Origin: Antedon bifida
Taxonomy: Eukaryota; Echinodermata; Crinoidea; Comatulida; Antedonidae
NCBI GenBank assembly: GCA_963402885.1
Contig: OY727103.1
Span: forward strand, 4,688,501-4,752,500
Reading direction: 5' to 3'
Length of the DNA stretch: 64,000 nt
This document shows positions 34,003-64,000 of this stretch, piece by piece (the first letter of the stretch is position 1; each line of letters begins with the position of its first letter). The notes under the pieces are model-generated. The model saw only the letters and a program-made list of their open reading frames with translations. It made no database searches and was not told the DNA's origin. Position numbers and translations under genes: made by a program.

Positions 34003-34370
34003 AATTTTGGTGTTAAACATTTTTTCTTCCAGTATAATTTATGAAACTTTTTTTAGGTTTGAATATTGATATCATCTAATATTGATATCATCTACTATTG
34101 ATATCATCTAATATTGATATCATCTAATATTGATATCATCTAAAGTGTACACAGTATTTCTTTCTTTAATAGTGATAGTTTAGGACAAGCAATCTAATGT
34201 TGGTGTTGAACATTGATTTTTCCAGTATACTGTATCAAACTTTTTTTAGATTTAATATTAATATCATCTAGGCCTAATATTGATATCATCTAATATTGAT
34301 ATCATCTAATATTGATATCATCTAAAGTGTACACAGTATTACTTTTTATATTGATAGTTTTCTATATTTT
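34003..34370. repeat. Two ~185-bp direct repeats, each with a 16-bp subrepeat array
   Basis: Each copy begins AATTTTGGTGTTAAACAT or its variant AATGTTGGTGTTGAACAT, passes TTCCAGTATA, contains four or five TAATATTGATATCATC units, and ends TAAAGTGTACACAGTATT. The first copy is about 34003-34180, the second 34191-34370. GATATC makes each subunit partly palindromic. Confidence 0.8.
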
Positions 34371-35678
34371 ATTTCTGTACTGCACTCTTGTACTATTTAA
34401 AATAAAATCAATTGTTTAGTTTTAGTATGATAAGAACAAACAAATAGGCCTACCGTGTGCAGGGATAACACTTTCCTTTGGGACTCTTCTATTTAGGGGA
34501 CACTTTCTTATCAAACGACAAAGGGGACGCTTTAGCACAATGGGAAAAAATGACCGCCAGGCCCGGGACAACCCTTTGTTGGGTACGGTACTGAAGATGA
34601 TTGTCCCCTTGACATGGGTTATACCGTAGGCTTACTTAACGTATCTAATCTTTCGGTTTAATTTGACTGTGGTTCTCACGATGAACTGATGTTAATAGAC
34701 ATCAGATGTGTGATGACGGTCTAAGTCTACTAATAATCTACACATCATTACCCTAATATCAAATATGTACGGTATTCACAATATATTATTAGTACGAAAT
34801 CAGTACAAAAATATAACCACTGAACAGAAGAGGAAACGTTTTAATATTATTGGTATACGTGTTATGGCTTTATATTAAAATAATAAATAAATTCCATATC
34901 GTAATCTCGCGTTATTTTATATGGGTCCGAATGTTCCCTTTAAAAGGCATTCCTATAACGAAAATGTATTGTAACACGTTATCACTTAACCTATCAAACC
35001 TATTCGTAAGCTCTTATTGTACTGATCCTATTATAAAATACATTTCTATTACAAAATAATATCTATACATTTTCAGAAAAAGGGAAGTAAAGTTAAAATT
35101 CATGATTTTTGACCGAATAGAAAAAGGAAACGATTTAAAATGTAAGCCTGTTATTTGCATATATATAAACTTTTTTACCATATTAGATAAAATATCGTCA
35201 CTTTGTATTGGGTTATCTTCTATGCATTCTTACATAATGTACAATGCTGTTATCGTCATTATATTGAATTGTTCCGTATTATAGTAACCATGATCATACC
35301 ATATATGCTTAAAATGTTCCTAAGTTTCTTTGTACCTATAACGTTTGTTCTATATACTAGAAAGTAATCAATTAACGCAAAATATAAACCATTTGCGTAT
35401 TTCGCTTTCATATTCTTTGAAGAGGAAGAACATTGATATTCTGTTTAAACAGAATGTTTCACTCAATTATCTTGCTAATTTTACTAAACATGTGTCTTGT
35501 GTCTTATGGAACTATCGGTATTTGATTTACTGAACTGTTCCTGCAGTAAGAAACGTCGTACCGCCATTTAATGTTATTTGTTTCTCTGAACAGTTTTCTG
35601 CACCATCAACACAGTGTACAATAACAGCAGCAATTGATTCACTACGATAGGCCTACATGTTTGTGTTTAAACCTTACT
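34371..35678. other. Gene-free sequence with a GGGACACC repeat copy
   Basis: 34470-34620 carries CTTTGGGACTCTTCTATTTA, GGGGACACTTTCTTATC and AAAGGGGACGCTTTAGC, a copy of the dispersed GGGACACC repeat. The rest is AT-rich with short open frames and no recognisable gene. Confidence 0.5.
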
Positions 35679-36000
35679 TAGGCTCACTATACCACATAAT
35701 CAGCATTACTGACACTACTGAAACCACCTACCACCGCTACAACCAAAACTGACGGTACTTGTGGTAAACGCTACTAGGCTCACTATGCCACACGATCAAC
35801 ATTACCGCCACTACTTAAACCACCTACCAGCGCTACAAACAAACCTGCCACTTTACAAAAACTCATACAACCACTAATACTGCTACTACAACACCCTGTT
35901 AAGTATACCCCGCCACTACTATACCACTACTTACGACTGCAACCTCTACAGTACATCAACTCAATAACACCACCTAATCAACAGTATGCCCTACATAATC
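35679..36000. repeat. A/C-rich strand-asymmetric tract with ~66-bp duplication
   Basis: TAGGCTCACTATACCACA through CCACCTACCACCGCTACAA (35679-35744) recurs at 35774-35840. The whole tract is rich in CACTAC, CCACTAC and ACAACC triplets on this strand and poor in G, like a degenerate ACC/ACT triplet repeat. Confidence 0.6.
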
Positions 36001-36671
36001 TCTTTAGAAAAAGTCATATTATACATCATTTAATATGGCTCTATACAAATGGCTTTACATTACTATATTCGCCACCACCATCGTTATTTAAAAACAAATA
36101 ACAGCATAATTACAGCATTTGCTACATTTTTTTGCAAGATGTATTATAGGCTAACATACTAAAACTATGTGGTTAGATTTTCACATTATCTTTTTCAATT
36201 TTGATAAGGTAGTATACACCAGATATTTCTAACAGCCCTGGTTTAGCATCATGAATAAACCTGCATACCATACAATCACACAGTTGCTATTTGTATAATC
36301 TAACTCTCTTTAGAAGAATTAACACAAAAATAATAATTTGGCTAAAGGGGATACACATCACTTGTATATGTCTCCGATTTTAATTGAGAAAGCCAGCGTA
36401 CACGGAAAAACGTCAATGATATTATCTACAGAACCGTCTGAAAATGAATATACAAAACTATATTGATACAGTGATGACGGAATATATACACGACAATTTA
36501 AAAATACTTTTTCCTTTACGGATCTATAGAAAACCAAGTATTGCTTATAATTCTCATTATTAATACAATTAATGATCGTTGGAGTCTACATTGCCGTAGA
36601 AATAGATTACAAAATATAGTATATAATTACTTATTATAGATGTATTACTAAATACAATGTTGACTATTCAT

Positions 36672-36866
36672 CCGATTCTCGGTATATTGTGTCTAAATTT
36701 TCTCCAGTCATAGGAATATTTGAAATAGGAATATAGCATATCCTATTGTATACCATAACCTAACCTTACTTGATACAGGTTAGGTTATGAGATGAGAATT
36801 ACCAATATTTCTATGATACTTAGAAAATATTGTATTATGTGTACAGCACTGAGGATTGAGAATCGG
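36672..36866. repeat. ~195-bp foldback with perfect 12-bp central stem
   Basis: CATAACCTAACC (36754-36765) and GGTTAGGTTATG (36778-36789) are perfect reverse complements with a 12-base loop. Outer arms CCGATTCTC (36672-36680) and GAGAATCGG (36858-36866) also match, with partial pairing between. Probably a diverged MITE. Confidence 0.7.
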
Positions 36867-37160
36867 GTACATTATTGATAATAACTGATTATAGTTGATT
36901 CTTTATTTGCATTTCAGAAGAAAATGTTTCACACTTTTCACAGTTTTTCTGTCTATTTTCTAAAATATGTAACGTTCTATAACTAGAATGTTTCACACAA
37001 ATCTAATTTTAAAAGTCGCCCTCACGACAATTAGGTTATTCCACATCAAGTTTTGCTTCCAACAGTGTCCAATAACATTCATAAACACATCTAGTATAGT
37101 GTGCCATTTCTAAAACAACAACAATGACTGAGGGGTATTTTAATTATTAAATATATACAA

Positions 37161-37430
37161 GCGTTCTATTGTTTTAATAACTTTGCGAAAAAACGTTCGA
37201 ATTCTTTTATAAAGTTTAGGAACTTTGCAAAAAACACCCTCGATTTCTTTTATACCTTAAGAACTTTGCGATATGTAAAACAACAAATTATTATATAATA
37301 TTTGTATATATTAGCGTTCGATTTCTTTAATAACTTACTTTAAAACATTTGATTTCTTTGATACATTTTTAAGAACTTTGCAAAAAAAAAAGAATCGATT
37401 TCTTTGATAATCTTAACTTTGCAAAAAAAA
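37161..37430. repeat. Degenerate repeat of AACTTTGC(A)n and TCGATTTCTTT
   Basis: The phrases GAACTTTGCAAAAA and TCGATTTCTTTGATA recur about five times with irregular spacing of roughly 40-60 bp. Confidence 0.5.
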
Positions 37431-39340
37431 TTGATGAACCTTTAAAAGTACAATTAGGCTTATGTTGAATTTGACTAGAACCTTTGCCAATTTTCTTCAA
37501 ATGAGATTCAAAAGACGAAACAATAACTCACTTTATTACAAATAAAAAGCATCATTGTAAACATTTTAAAATTGTTTTTTGACCTAAAGGAATTCAAAAG
37601 GTACCTTAATAACAATAAAAAAACAAATAAAGGCCTATTGGTTTATAGTACCTTTTTTATTTTACGAATCAAGGACAACTACTAATCCGGGAGATTAAAA
37701 GTTTAATATTAACGATAAACCGATTAAATTGTAAACAGAAAAACACTACAAGAAAACTTGAAAATAATTAGAAAAAAACAAAAGGATACACTGTAAACAT
37801 GTAGAAGAAATCAACAAAGATGAATGCTTAGGCCTAATTTTTGAAAAAGATCATTGTTTTTCAAAACATTGCATTTTAGGAATTATAATCAGTAGGCCCA
37901 ATACTTATAATTTAAAAACATTTTTTCAAGATTAATTAGTTTCTCTGTAAGTCAGTACAGGATAATTAGAAGTATGACATTAGATGACCAACAACCTCTA
38001 ATAAGCTCTTACTTATCAATACATCCGAGGGTTAGCTTTCAAGGAAAATAGAAAAATAGGTGGAGAAATCTCCTTTCTTCTTGAAAATAAGCGCTAAAAA
38101 ACATATATGTAAACCCATGTAACTTAGATATAATATTGAGATACTGAGAGTGGAGAAAGAAAGGGTTTGACGGACTGTTCTACAGGATATGGAATGAATC
38201 CCCAGTGATAAAAAAGATGAGCAATAATTAAGCCAAATTTTAATTAGGACTAATCAGTGACAGAAATAATATGCCCCTAAACAAAACGTAACGTATGTAT
38301 CCTGAATCAGTAATTCCAAATTATCTAAAAACGAAAATATATCTCTTGACCTAAACAAATATCAAATAAAGTTAATTATAGGAGAATTTATTTTTATGAT
38401 TAATAATAATTTGATAACGAAACTAAAAAAATGAAATATATTGATTCATAACTTTGGAGTAGAGTTGGTAGTTGGACTAGTTAGAGGAGGTAGGTCACTT
38501 TTAGATACTTTCATCATAACTTTTTCAACTTGTAACTTAAAAAAATGTATTATTATACTATAGGCCTAATTGCTTAATTATGCCTTTTTGTTAAGAGTTT
38601 CAGTGAGACAGGTATCAACTTCTAGTTTCTTTATCTGGAAGGGGCAGGCATGTTCGGTGGTCGGAAAAACGACATAGCATTCTCTTTAGAAACCACTGAC
38701 CGTAATCACCAATCGCAATATTATTTAGGCCTAATATAAATATTTCACTAAACTCAATAAATATTTAAATATTTCTCTTAAATTGTATTCATTTATATAG
38801 GAGATTTTTTAAATGTTACGTGTAAAATATTTTTGCAGTTTATTTTACTTTCCACATACATAATATGATGAACTTACGGTAATGTCCACATTATACCAAA
38901 GTAAAATGTTGCCGTTTTTTAAAACTTTTTTTTCAATTTTAAAACTTCCGTTCCCTCTTTAACTTTTGTCATTCCAACATAAAAAATCAATCCACATATT
39001 ATTCGCTTTGAATATAACACTATTATTGTATAGCGTTTAGCAAAAGTGTAGAAGTAGTATTTGTAAGTGAAGTATCTTTTAGGCATGTAGATTTTATCTC
39101 GTTCACTAAGTATTATCATTTAATCATAATTGTTGATGTGGATTGGAATAGCCGATAAAATCAGAGACGCGATATAACTGCTTCTGTGTGTCCGTCAATC
39201 AAGACATTTTGACATTTTGTTTTATTTATCAACAATAATGGCAAAACAAGAGGAAAACATTGAAAAATGTGTAATTTCAAAGTGGGTTACATTGTAATTT
39301 GTGAGACTCAAATTAATTTTATATTTAAAAAAAAAGTTAA
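37431..39340. other. Gene-free sequence
   Basis: Strongly AT-rich. Nothing coding or repetitive recognised. Confidence 0.45.
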
Positions 39341-39489
39341 AGCTTGATTCCCACTTAGACGCAACGAAAGGACGTAACCGCAAGCATTTGACCAATCGCG
39401 ATGCACCATATGAACTATCGCTTTTGATTGGTTAACTCACTTGCGTTGCGCCTATGTTGTCGTTGCGTCCAATAAGTAGGAACCAAGCT
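39341..39489. mobile_element. MITE family 3 (CCAATC foldback), best copy
   Basis: 149 bp from AGCTTGATTCCCACTTAGAC to TAGGAACCAAGCT: inverted terminal arms with GACGCAACG on the left and CGTTGCGTC on the right, and a core with TTGACCAATCGCGATGC facing TTTTGATTGGTTAA. Non-coding. Confidence 0.75.
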
Positions 39490-41442
39490 AAATACCCAGT
39501 AAATTGTATAAGTTAAGTACCGTACGGTATGTGTAGCCTATACTGCAGGGATAAGTCAAAAAATTATGATCTGAAATAAATTCATTTAGGTCTAAATGTT
39601 TTAAGGAAACCCCTTGTTTCCACTAGCGAAATATATCATTCACGAGCTATGGTGTTTAATTATTTTTTTCGCGTCACAAAAATGTGACGATAAACGCATG
39701 CGCGAGAACAAATTATCTTGGCGTGAAAAAAACAAGCGTAATCTGCATTGAATTGTGGACTTAAATATGATGGTTTTCCCCAGAGGACATTTCAACTTTT
39801 TCTTTCTGATTACAAAGTTTTTGTTCATGACATTCGTGCATTTTTTTTACATTTTTAAACAGGCGTTTTTAAAATCATCATTAAATAACGAAACTTGAAA
39901 TTGCAATCGAAGTCGTTGTCAACTGTGAATTAATAATGTTTGTATCTGTCGCTGTTTATTTTGAATATAACTGACAAGATGAAATTGTTTAATTTCTCTA
40001 ATCTTTAAATAATTATCTATTTTAGTTGTAATACTATGTAACTATGACACGATTAATCAACATGTTTGTTTCCTATCGAATATCACAGCATTTTTCGATG
40101 AAATTGATAAAAAAAAAAGTTCAATAATGAAAATGAAACTATCTTGTTATAAGTTTCTTCGCGTCTTAATTACCTTTTTGATGTGTTCAAATTTAGTTTA
40201 TTTTCAATTTAGTTGAAGTTTCTAACACTTTATCAACGACAACAACAACTAGTTGAAACTACTTCAAGGACAAACGAATCACATGTGTTATTAAATCATT
40301 ATTTTCTACAACATGTATAACAGTTTATAACGTATTCGTAGGAGCTAATATAAAACATTTATCGAAACTACATTATTTATAAAATTATGTAAAAAGTCTG
40401 AAAACTGTTCTGAACGGTGACACGCCATATGTCGTGCAAGATACCAGAACATTATAGTTACGTTCCTAACATTAAAAGTGCATAACAATTATTTAACGAG
40501 AAAGGAATAAATTACGGTATTTTAAAAATTATAAAACGATATTTCGTGCAAGATAACAATTTAATAAAACTTTGTTCATGGAATAGGCATAAGTCCCCAA
40601 AATATTGCATTGTAATTCATCGAGCAGATCATTTAAAAAGATTAACAAGGTTATTTTAAAATCAGAATTTTATTTTGTTATTCTTATTGTTGAGCACTTT
40701 CATCAATCTGTGTCATAACAAGTGGGCCTAGCATTGAGACGAACTGACTTTTAAAAACCTATTACTGTACTAACAATGTGTGTTTATTAATCATTTATTT
40801 ATTAATTAATTGTTCGGCATATTTTTATGATGGCTAGCGTATTTTGGTCACTCCTGTACACACTGTGGTTCCGTACATAACTCGCCCTGGTAATTTCCAA
40901 GGTGGCCTGTGATAGGCTGTGTTCCCTATTTTTGTTTGGAACCTAAACCAAACTTCAAAATGATGGTATTAACTTGTTTGATTCCTTAGATGTTTCTATT
41001 TGTGTGTATTTTATTTAACAATGCTGTTACGTCAACGATAATTGACCTTTTACGACACACATGGATTTTAATATCCCTGGATTCGGTAAGGGGTACTTAA
41101 ACCAGCCTAATTCACTTAGCCGATAAGCAATCCATACTTTTCCTGAATTAGTTTTGCAATTTATAATTATTGAAACGATAGGAAGTGAATATAAATAGTC
41201 AATATTAGATTTACAAAAAATATATCCTTAATAGTTATTTGTCTCATTTTTTTTTCAGTTACACTTTGTTTGTACTTGACAATACTCGACTGTGATTGGT
41301 AGAATTAGTTTGTACTTGAAATTAAGTAACTATACGCGGATGCACCCGACACACGTGGACGAACGTGTATTCACCTGACGCGGTTAGAGAGAACACGAAA
41401 GCACGCCTCTGTCAGGCGAAGGTGACTCGGTTGCCGATAACT
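39490..41442. other. Upstream region of the GATA gene
   Basis: No coding exon supported. The last ~400 bp are likely promoter or 5' UTR. A TATA-like TATAAAT at about 41190 and a palindromic E-box CACGTG at 41352-41357 precede the ATG. A non-coding 5' exon further upstream cannot be excluded. Confidence 0.5.
41190..41196 (+). promoter_or_regulatory. Candidate TATA box upstream of GATA exon 1
   Basis: TATAAAT in GTGAATATAAATAGTC, about 250 bp before the presumed start codon. In DNA this AT-rich such strings are common, so support is weak. Confidence 0.25.
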
Positions 41443-59447
<18,005 letters not shown>

Positions 59448-61049
59448 CTTGCAGGGCCTAGAAGTAGGCCTACATGCGGTACGGTAGCCGAAGAAAGAGC
59501 GTCAAACGCTTGACAGTACAGTAAAGCTAAAACGTGTGATATTTTAAAACTATACAGTAACATTTACGGTGCTAAGACGTCACGGGAAAATTGAAATCAT
59601 TATGAGATGACCTTTTGACATTTCCGTTAATGAAGAATTAAAATTGAGCGAATAAATGAAAATAGATGGACTCCATAAAACAATGCTTTTTCAGCATTCT
59701 TCAGAGCCGACTACTTTATATCTTACAGTATACAATATTGAACAGAAAATAACCTTAAAGTGTATGTACATAGTTTAAATATTCGGAGCAGTTTGCTTTC
59801 AGGAAGAAATTAACTTTGTACGTTTTGTATGAGCAAGAAATTAGTATAAGTAATTAAGGCTAGTTGACATTTTTATATTAATATTTTTACCTGCCAGTTG
59901 ATCGGAGGAATGCTTCGGAAAGTTTCGGAATGTTTCGGAATGATGTGAATCATAGCTTCCATCAATTTTGTAAATTTAAATATTTATGTTCTATAACCGT
60001 AAAAAGGTTGAAAGATAATTAACAGGGACTCTTTGATCCACGAATTGAAATTGAACTGTAACCTTATTGTCTAACGCACGCGCGCGTAGTGAGCATGCTT
60101 GACCAACTTTGTATTTACGCTGTCCGCATTGACGGACGGAACGGGAAACTTATTAAAAGATTGAATTAATTGAAATTCGTGGATTAAAGTTTCCTAACAA
60201 GTATACCTATAATTGGTTTACAAGAAAGTATTAAAAAGCTGGACTTTAAAAAAAAAAGTATAAGTATTATACTTATATGGACGATAATTTTCTAGATAAT
60301 TATTAGTCTACGATTTGTACATTTTTTAAAATAGGTGTTGGTTGGAGAATAAGAGTCACAAAATTGGTGCAATATTTGTGTTCAAGTTGATAAAAAAAAT
60401 TATCAAACAGTCCGAACTTGACATAATTATTTCTGAACAATCCGCGATATCTTCCCTAAAGAATCCTCTAGAATCAATCTAATTTGTTCCCCAATTGGAA
60501 AAAGTCAAATCCAGTTTGCAAAATTTGGGCATTGAATTTAATTTTAAAACGTTTGTGCGTCCCTAATATTTACTTTATCATCACCTTTACATTATTACAA
60601 TTACTAGAATAAATGTTTGTTTCTTATTTAAAGTCAGCAAACCTACTGCAATAGTCATTCTATCAACCAATAGACATAGGCCTATTATAAGTATTATCCA
60701 ATGAAATGCATCCTATTATAATCCTCGTCCGTTATAACCTTATCTTGAAAAATGTCGTCTGCTCTTTTCTATGCGAATAAGGTGTTTCCAGCAGCCGAGC
60801 TCGTATCACGCTCAAAACTAAAAGAGTACATTTCACTATCTAATTATTTAGACCACACTAGTAATGTTAAAAGTGGAAAGTATGCGTGTGTATCCTCTTT
60901 AAATAACTTGTGTTTACTTTGTTAATTATATTGATGAATGAAATTGTCGTGTTCAACACAACTTAGTAAATACACAGATATACACGGTGTGAGACAAGCA
61001 ATGTTGTCCACTTAACATTAATTCTTCATGTTTGCCTGAAAATTAGAAT
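59448..61049 (+). other. Probable GATA 3' UTR and downstream sequence
   Basis: AATAAA at 59651-59656 is the first candidate poly(A) signal; another lies near 60608, so the UTR length is unresolved. Contains a short triple repeat of TTCGGAATG at about 59910-59942 and a CGCGCG string near 60080. Confidence 0.45.
59651..59656 (+). terminator. Candidate poly(A) signal of GATA
   Basis: AATAAA about 204 bp after the stop codon. GATA 3' UTRs are often longer, so a later signal may be the main one. Confidence 0.35.
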
Positions 61050-61185
61050 CTCTATTAGGGGACACCTTCGGGACCCAAAAAAAGTGTACCCTGAATAGGA
61101 GTTATCCTTAGTGTTAAAACATTACATTGCCTCTAGCTCGGGAGAAGGTGTCCCCTGTATAGAGGTGTTCCAAAGGAGGGGTTCT
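61050..61185. repeat. GGGACACC repeat, inverted-type copy
   Basis: TATTAGGGGACACCTTCGGG and GTGTACCCTGAATAGGAG at the left, AAGGTGTCCCCTGTATAGAG at the right: the same vocabulary as at 23036-23425 and 34470-34620, here in both orientations. Confidence 0.55.
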
Positions 61186-62251
61186 GCCGTATTAAAATAC
61201 ATCATTTAACTTCGTCACTGATGTGTTTGGGATGGGTTATTTCAGAGATAATTTTGCCCTGATAAAAATAATTTGTTTCTTACTGGTACCATCATCATTT
61301 TATTATTATTATTATATTTTCTTTTTAGAAACAACATTTACGAAACATTGATTAAAATATATTCTGTTTACGCAAAGAAAGTCAAGATTACCTCTTTTCG
61401 AGTTAATCTTTTTATCTGCAATTAAGATGCTGTTAACATTCTTAAATTTTAAACTGGTAAACAGCTGATAAACGTGTGAGAAAAAGGTAGTGTCAAACTT
61501 AAAAATAATAAGAAGTTTTAAAAAACTTGATACCATTTCAAGTTATAATAGAATTTTAAATTGCTTCGGTACAATACGGGTACCAGAAAACGTAGACTTA
61601 TTACTATCCTATAAGTCATTATTTCCAAATCTGTGTGTACATTTAAATTTCATTAGGATTTTGGTTGGTGTACTTACGATGCTGTAAAAATAAAGTTATT
61701 AAAAAATGAAAATTTAAATGTGTTTATTGAATATGTGGTGCATTTGTTGTTTTCTTTTACTAAAAAGTTAATTTGTCGTTTAACAATATTGGCTTGGTCT
61801 TCAGGGAAGAGTGAATTGGTTCATTCTATTCTTAAACAAAGATTGATTCGTTTCCATATTTTTCTACAGAGATTGAATTAGTCGTATTCCGTATTTTCGG
61901 TAAATGTCTTTGCTCTCCAACGAATATTCAATTCGTAGTTTCTATATTTTCAACAAGGAATGGATTGGTCGTGGATATGCCATAATGCAGATTATTATAC
62001 GCTCAACAAACAGGATCCGCTTACTATCTACAATTGAGAAGGAAGGGTATTGTAGATTGACGAGTTTATTTAGATTAATTTTACTGTACTTAACAGTTAT
62101 TTTTGCTTGTAGCCTGTAACAAGTTCTCTCTATATAAATGACAATACTGAGGGTAGGCTAACTGAATATCAACGAAGATACACTCATGGAAAAAGCTAAA
62201 TCAAAACCTATGCAAACAAGGCCATATACATGTTATATAAGTTAGTGTTTA
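61186..62251. other. Gene-free sequence
   Basis: Short open frames of 65-74 codons without recognisable features. Confidence 0.45.
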
Positions 62252-62288
62252 CCGACCAACCGACCGACCGACCGACCAACCGACCGAC
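62252..62288. repeat. (CCGA)n microsatellite with CCAA interruptions
   Basis: About nine tetranucleotide units, mainly CCGA with two CCAA variants. Confidence 0.9.
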
Positions 62289-63229
62289 ATAGTGAGCTGT
62301 AGAGTCGCGTTGCACGCACGCGACTAAGAAGGCAGAATGTGAGAAGCTTCCAGAAACACTTTCGTAAGGCTAATTGGAATATCTCTATATAGGCCTATAA
62401 TTGAACAAACTCTAAAATATATATTGGTTTACTGAACCAAATGTTTATAAGCACACCTAAATTTTGTGTGAACAACCTTTCAGTTAATAATGGGTCATTC
62501 CACACCTAGGGTTGGACGACTTCCCATATGTCTTTCCGATTATAGACAAAATTCTGGACTGATTTTCCGGAGTTGTCCGGAAGTTATTGGTGTATAATGC
62601 TTTGATAAAATAAGGATATAAAATAGTGAATTTAAAAAATTACCAGAGGAATAACCATGTTAGAAGTCCTTGGATTTTATACAACAATTCAATTATTGTT
62701 AAAATGATTCCGAGAAAAGTAATTAGGAAAACCATCCAAACCTAAAGTGAGAGGAAGTATTCTTCGTTGCCCCACAAAAGTGAACCTGTTAATTTATATT
62801 ATTGGCCTACCTTCACTTTGTTTTTTGTTTTTAAAAATCGGGGTTACCAACACAAACCCATCATTACAGTTATTTTCTTAACATTAGCCTATTATTTTTA
62901 CACAGTCTAGCATCCACTAGTTGTGTCACAATTGTTGTTCAAACATATTTAATGTTCGCACATTTAGAAAAAGCAGCATACTTAGGCATTTTGTAGTTTG
63001 TATGAGATCTAGAACCAGGCTAAACTTAAACTCGAGTGCCTACACACATTCAGTGTCATAGTTTTCTATTTTTCAAGCTTTATATAATATACAGTCGAAC
63101 AAAAAACGTAATTTTTTTTAAAGATATTGACAAAAAAATGAATAGAGTTGAAAGTACCAAGGTTGTTCAAAGCGCGGTTTAATTTAACAAAAGTTATTTT
63201 ATTTGATTAGTATAATACAGGATGTTATT
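62289..63229. other. Gene-free sequence
   Basis: Nothing recognised. Confidence 0.45.
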
Positions 63230-63330
63230 AAAATGTCCACCATGGCCGGAGCCAGTGTCCAGGCCTCGTGGCCTCGGTGCTCCTTCTGTATTACCGGATC
63301 TTATCCACCTGGGGTAGTGCTGGCTACACA
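63230..63330. other. GC-rich patch of unknown nature
   Basis: About 100 bp with strikingly higher G+C than its surroundings (CCATGGCCGGAGCCAGTG, GGCCTCGTGGCCTCGG), preceded by TACAGGATGTTATTAAAATG. On the + strand a 35-codon frame from ATG 63234 reads through it. Could be a fragment of a SINE or LINE or a lone exon; I cannot decide. Confidence 0.4.
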
Positions 63331-64000
63331 GAACTAATTGTTTAGCCCTTGTTAATATTTAAAACGGACTGAAGTGGAGGGCAGAAGCGGATACAACGGT
63401 TTCTATGCACACATCACAGGGGAAAGATTGCAATATTATTTAGGTCTATTTTTACTAATCAGTATAGTTAAACCTCTTTGTTGGACATAGTGATCACTAT
63501 AACAATGTCCTCCACATTCAACTTTATAAAATTTGGTGTGTTTAGCATTTCATTAAATATCGGAAGCCAGAGGTTTCTGTGTCCTGTTATAAAAAGTATA
63601 ACCAATGAGGTATAATGCTTAACTGGTACTGTATAACCATGGATGATATGCATAACTTTCTAAATTTCATTTTTCAAAAAGGGTCTTACATAAACATGAA
63701 TAGGCCAATATAAGCATAATTTAATCCAAAATCTTTGTGTTGACCAAGCATGTCCAGAACAAACTAGTTTTTTAATAAGGATTACTAGAATTGCCTAGAA
63801 TACTACAACACTTTTCAATAATATGCGGCACTATACATTAATGTTGATGAATCATGGTCAATACAAAACGTTACTGTTACAAATAATTGATCATAAATTT
63901 AATAAAAAGCATCGTCAACAATATTAGTAATGAATAAAGGATGCATATGTGTAAAATGAGGATATTGCCGTCCAATACTGTCACCATCATTTTACCTCCC
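63331..64000. other. Gene-free sequence to the window end
   Basis: Nothing recognised. Confidence 0.4.

Noticed and set aside
41365-41442. Extension of the GATA N-terminus upstream of ATG 41443
   Set aside because: The frame is open but begins at GTG and has no ATG; 41443 has a good start context and gives the conserved N-terminus.

Overview
This is eukaryotic, AT-rich DNA (roughly one third G+C by eye) from an invertebrate deuterostome, most likely an echinoderm; the exact species cannot be read from the window. The grounds are GT-AG introns, long non-coding stretches full of short foldback (MITE-like) elements, a tRNA-derived SINE with an ATT tail, and the octamer TAGGCCTA scattered through the window far above expectation. 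No prokaryotic signals were seen.

Two spliced genes on the + strand can be supported. (1) 453-7500: the 3' part of a large extracellular protein gene whose 5' end lies upstream of the window. Twelve exons join in frame into 813 residues: about three diverged beta-rich repeats of ~150 residues, then one C-type lectin domain with a degenerate sugar/calcium site, a six-cysteine module, and a C-terminal region holding one Asp-box-like motif. No membrane segment is visible. The lectin domain and the three exons after it are bounded by phase-1 introns, the usual mark of shuffled extracellular modules. (2) 41443-59447: a complete GATA1/2/3-class zinc-finger transcription factor, five coding exons, 484 residues, with both fingers, the PPTPPKE block and the conserved basic tail. 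Its introns hold candidate control elements: a GATA/Ets/Runx/Oct/CRE/CCAAT cluster in intron 4, two TATA boxes just upstream of exon 2 (possible second promoter), a strong G-quadruplex upstream of the N-finger exon, and CGCG palindromes in intron 2.

Between them, 7501-41442 is a ~34 kb gene-poor stretch with no convincing coding exon. It carries at least four dispersed foldback or repeat families (the GCTCTGTCTACACTATC family, the AAAGATGTATTGTCCC family, the ACGCAACG/CCAATC family, and the GGGACACC family), plus SINE fragments and tandem arrays with units of 16, 20, 24, 47, 54 and ~65 bp. The 54 bp array at 24127-24840 is open in several frames on both strands and yields large spurious ORFs. 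Downstream of GATA (59448-64000) lie its 3' UTR and unremarkable sequence with one GC-rich patch.

The two genes have no evident functional link beyond being neighbours. All identifications are from reading motifs and splice signals; no database search was possible.
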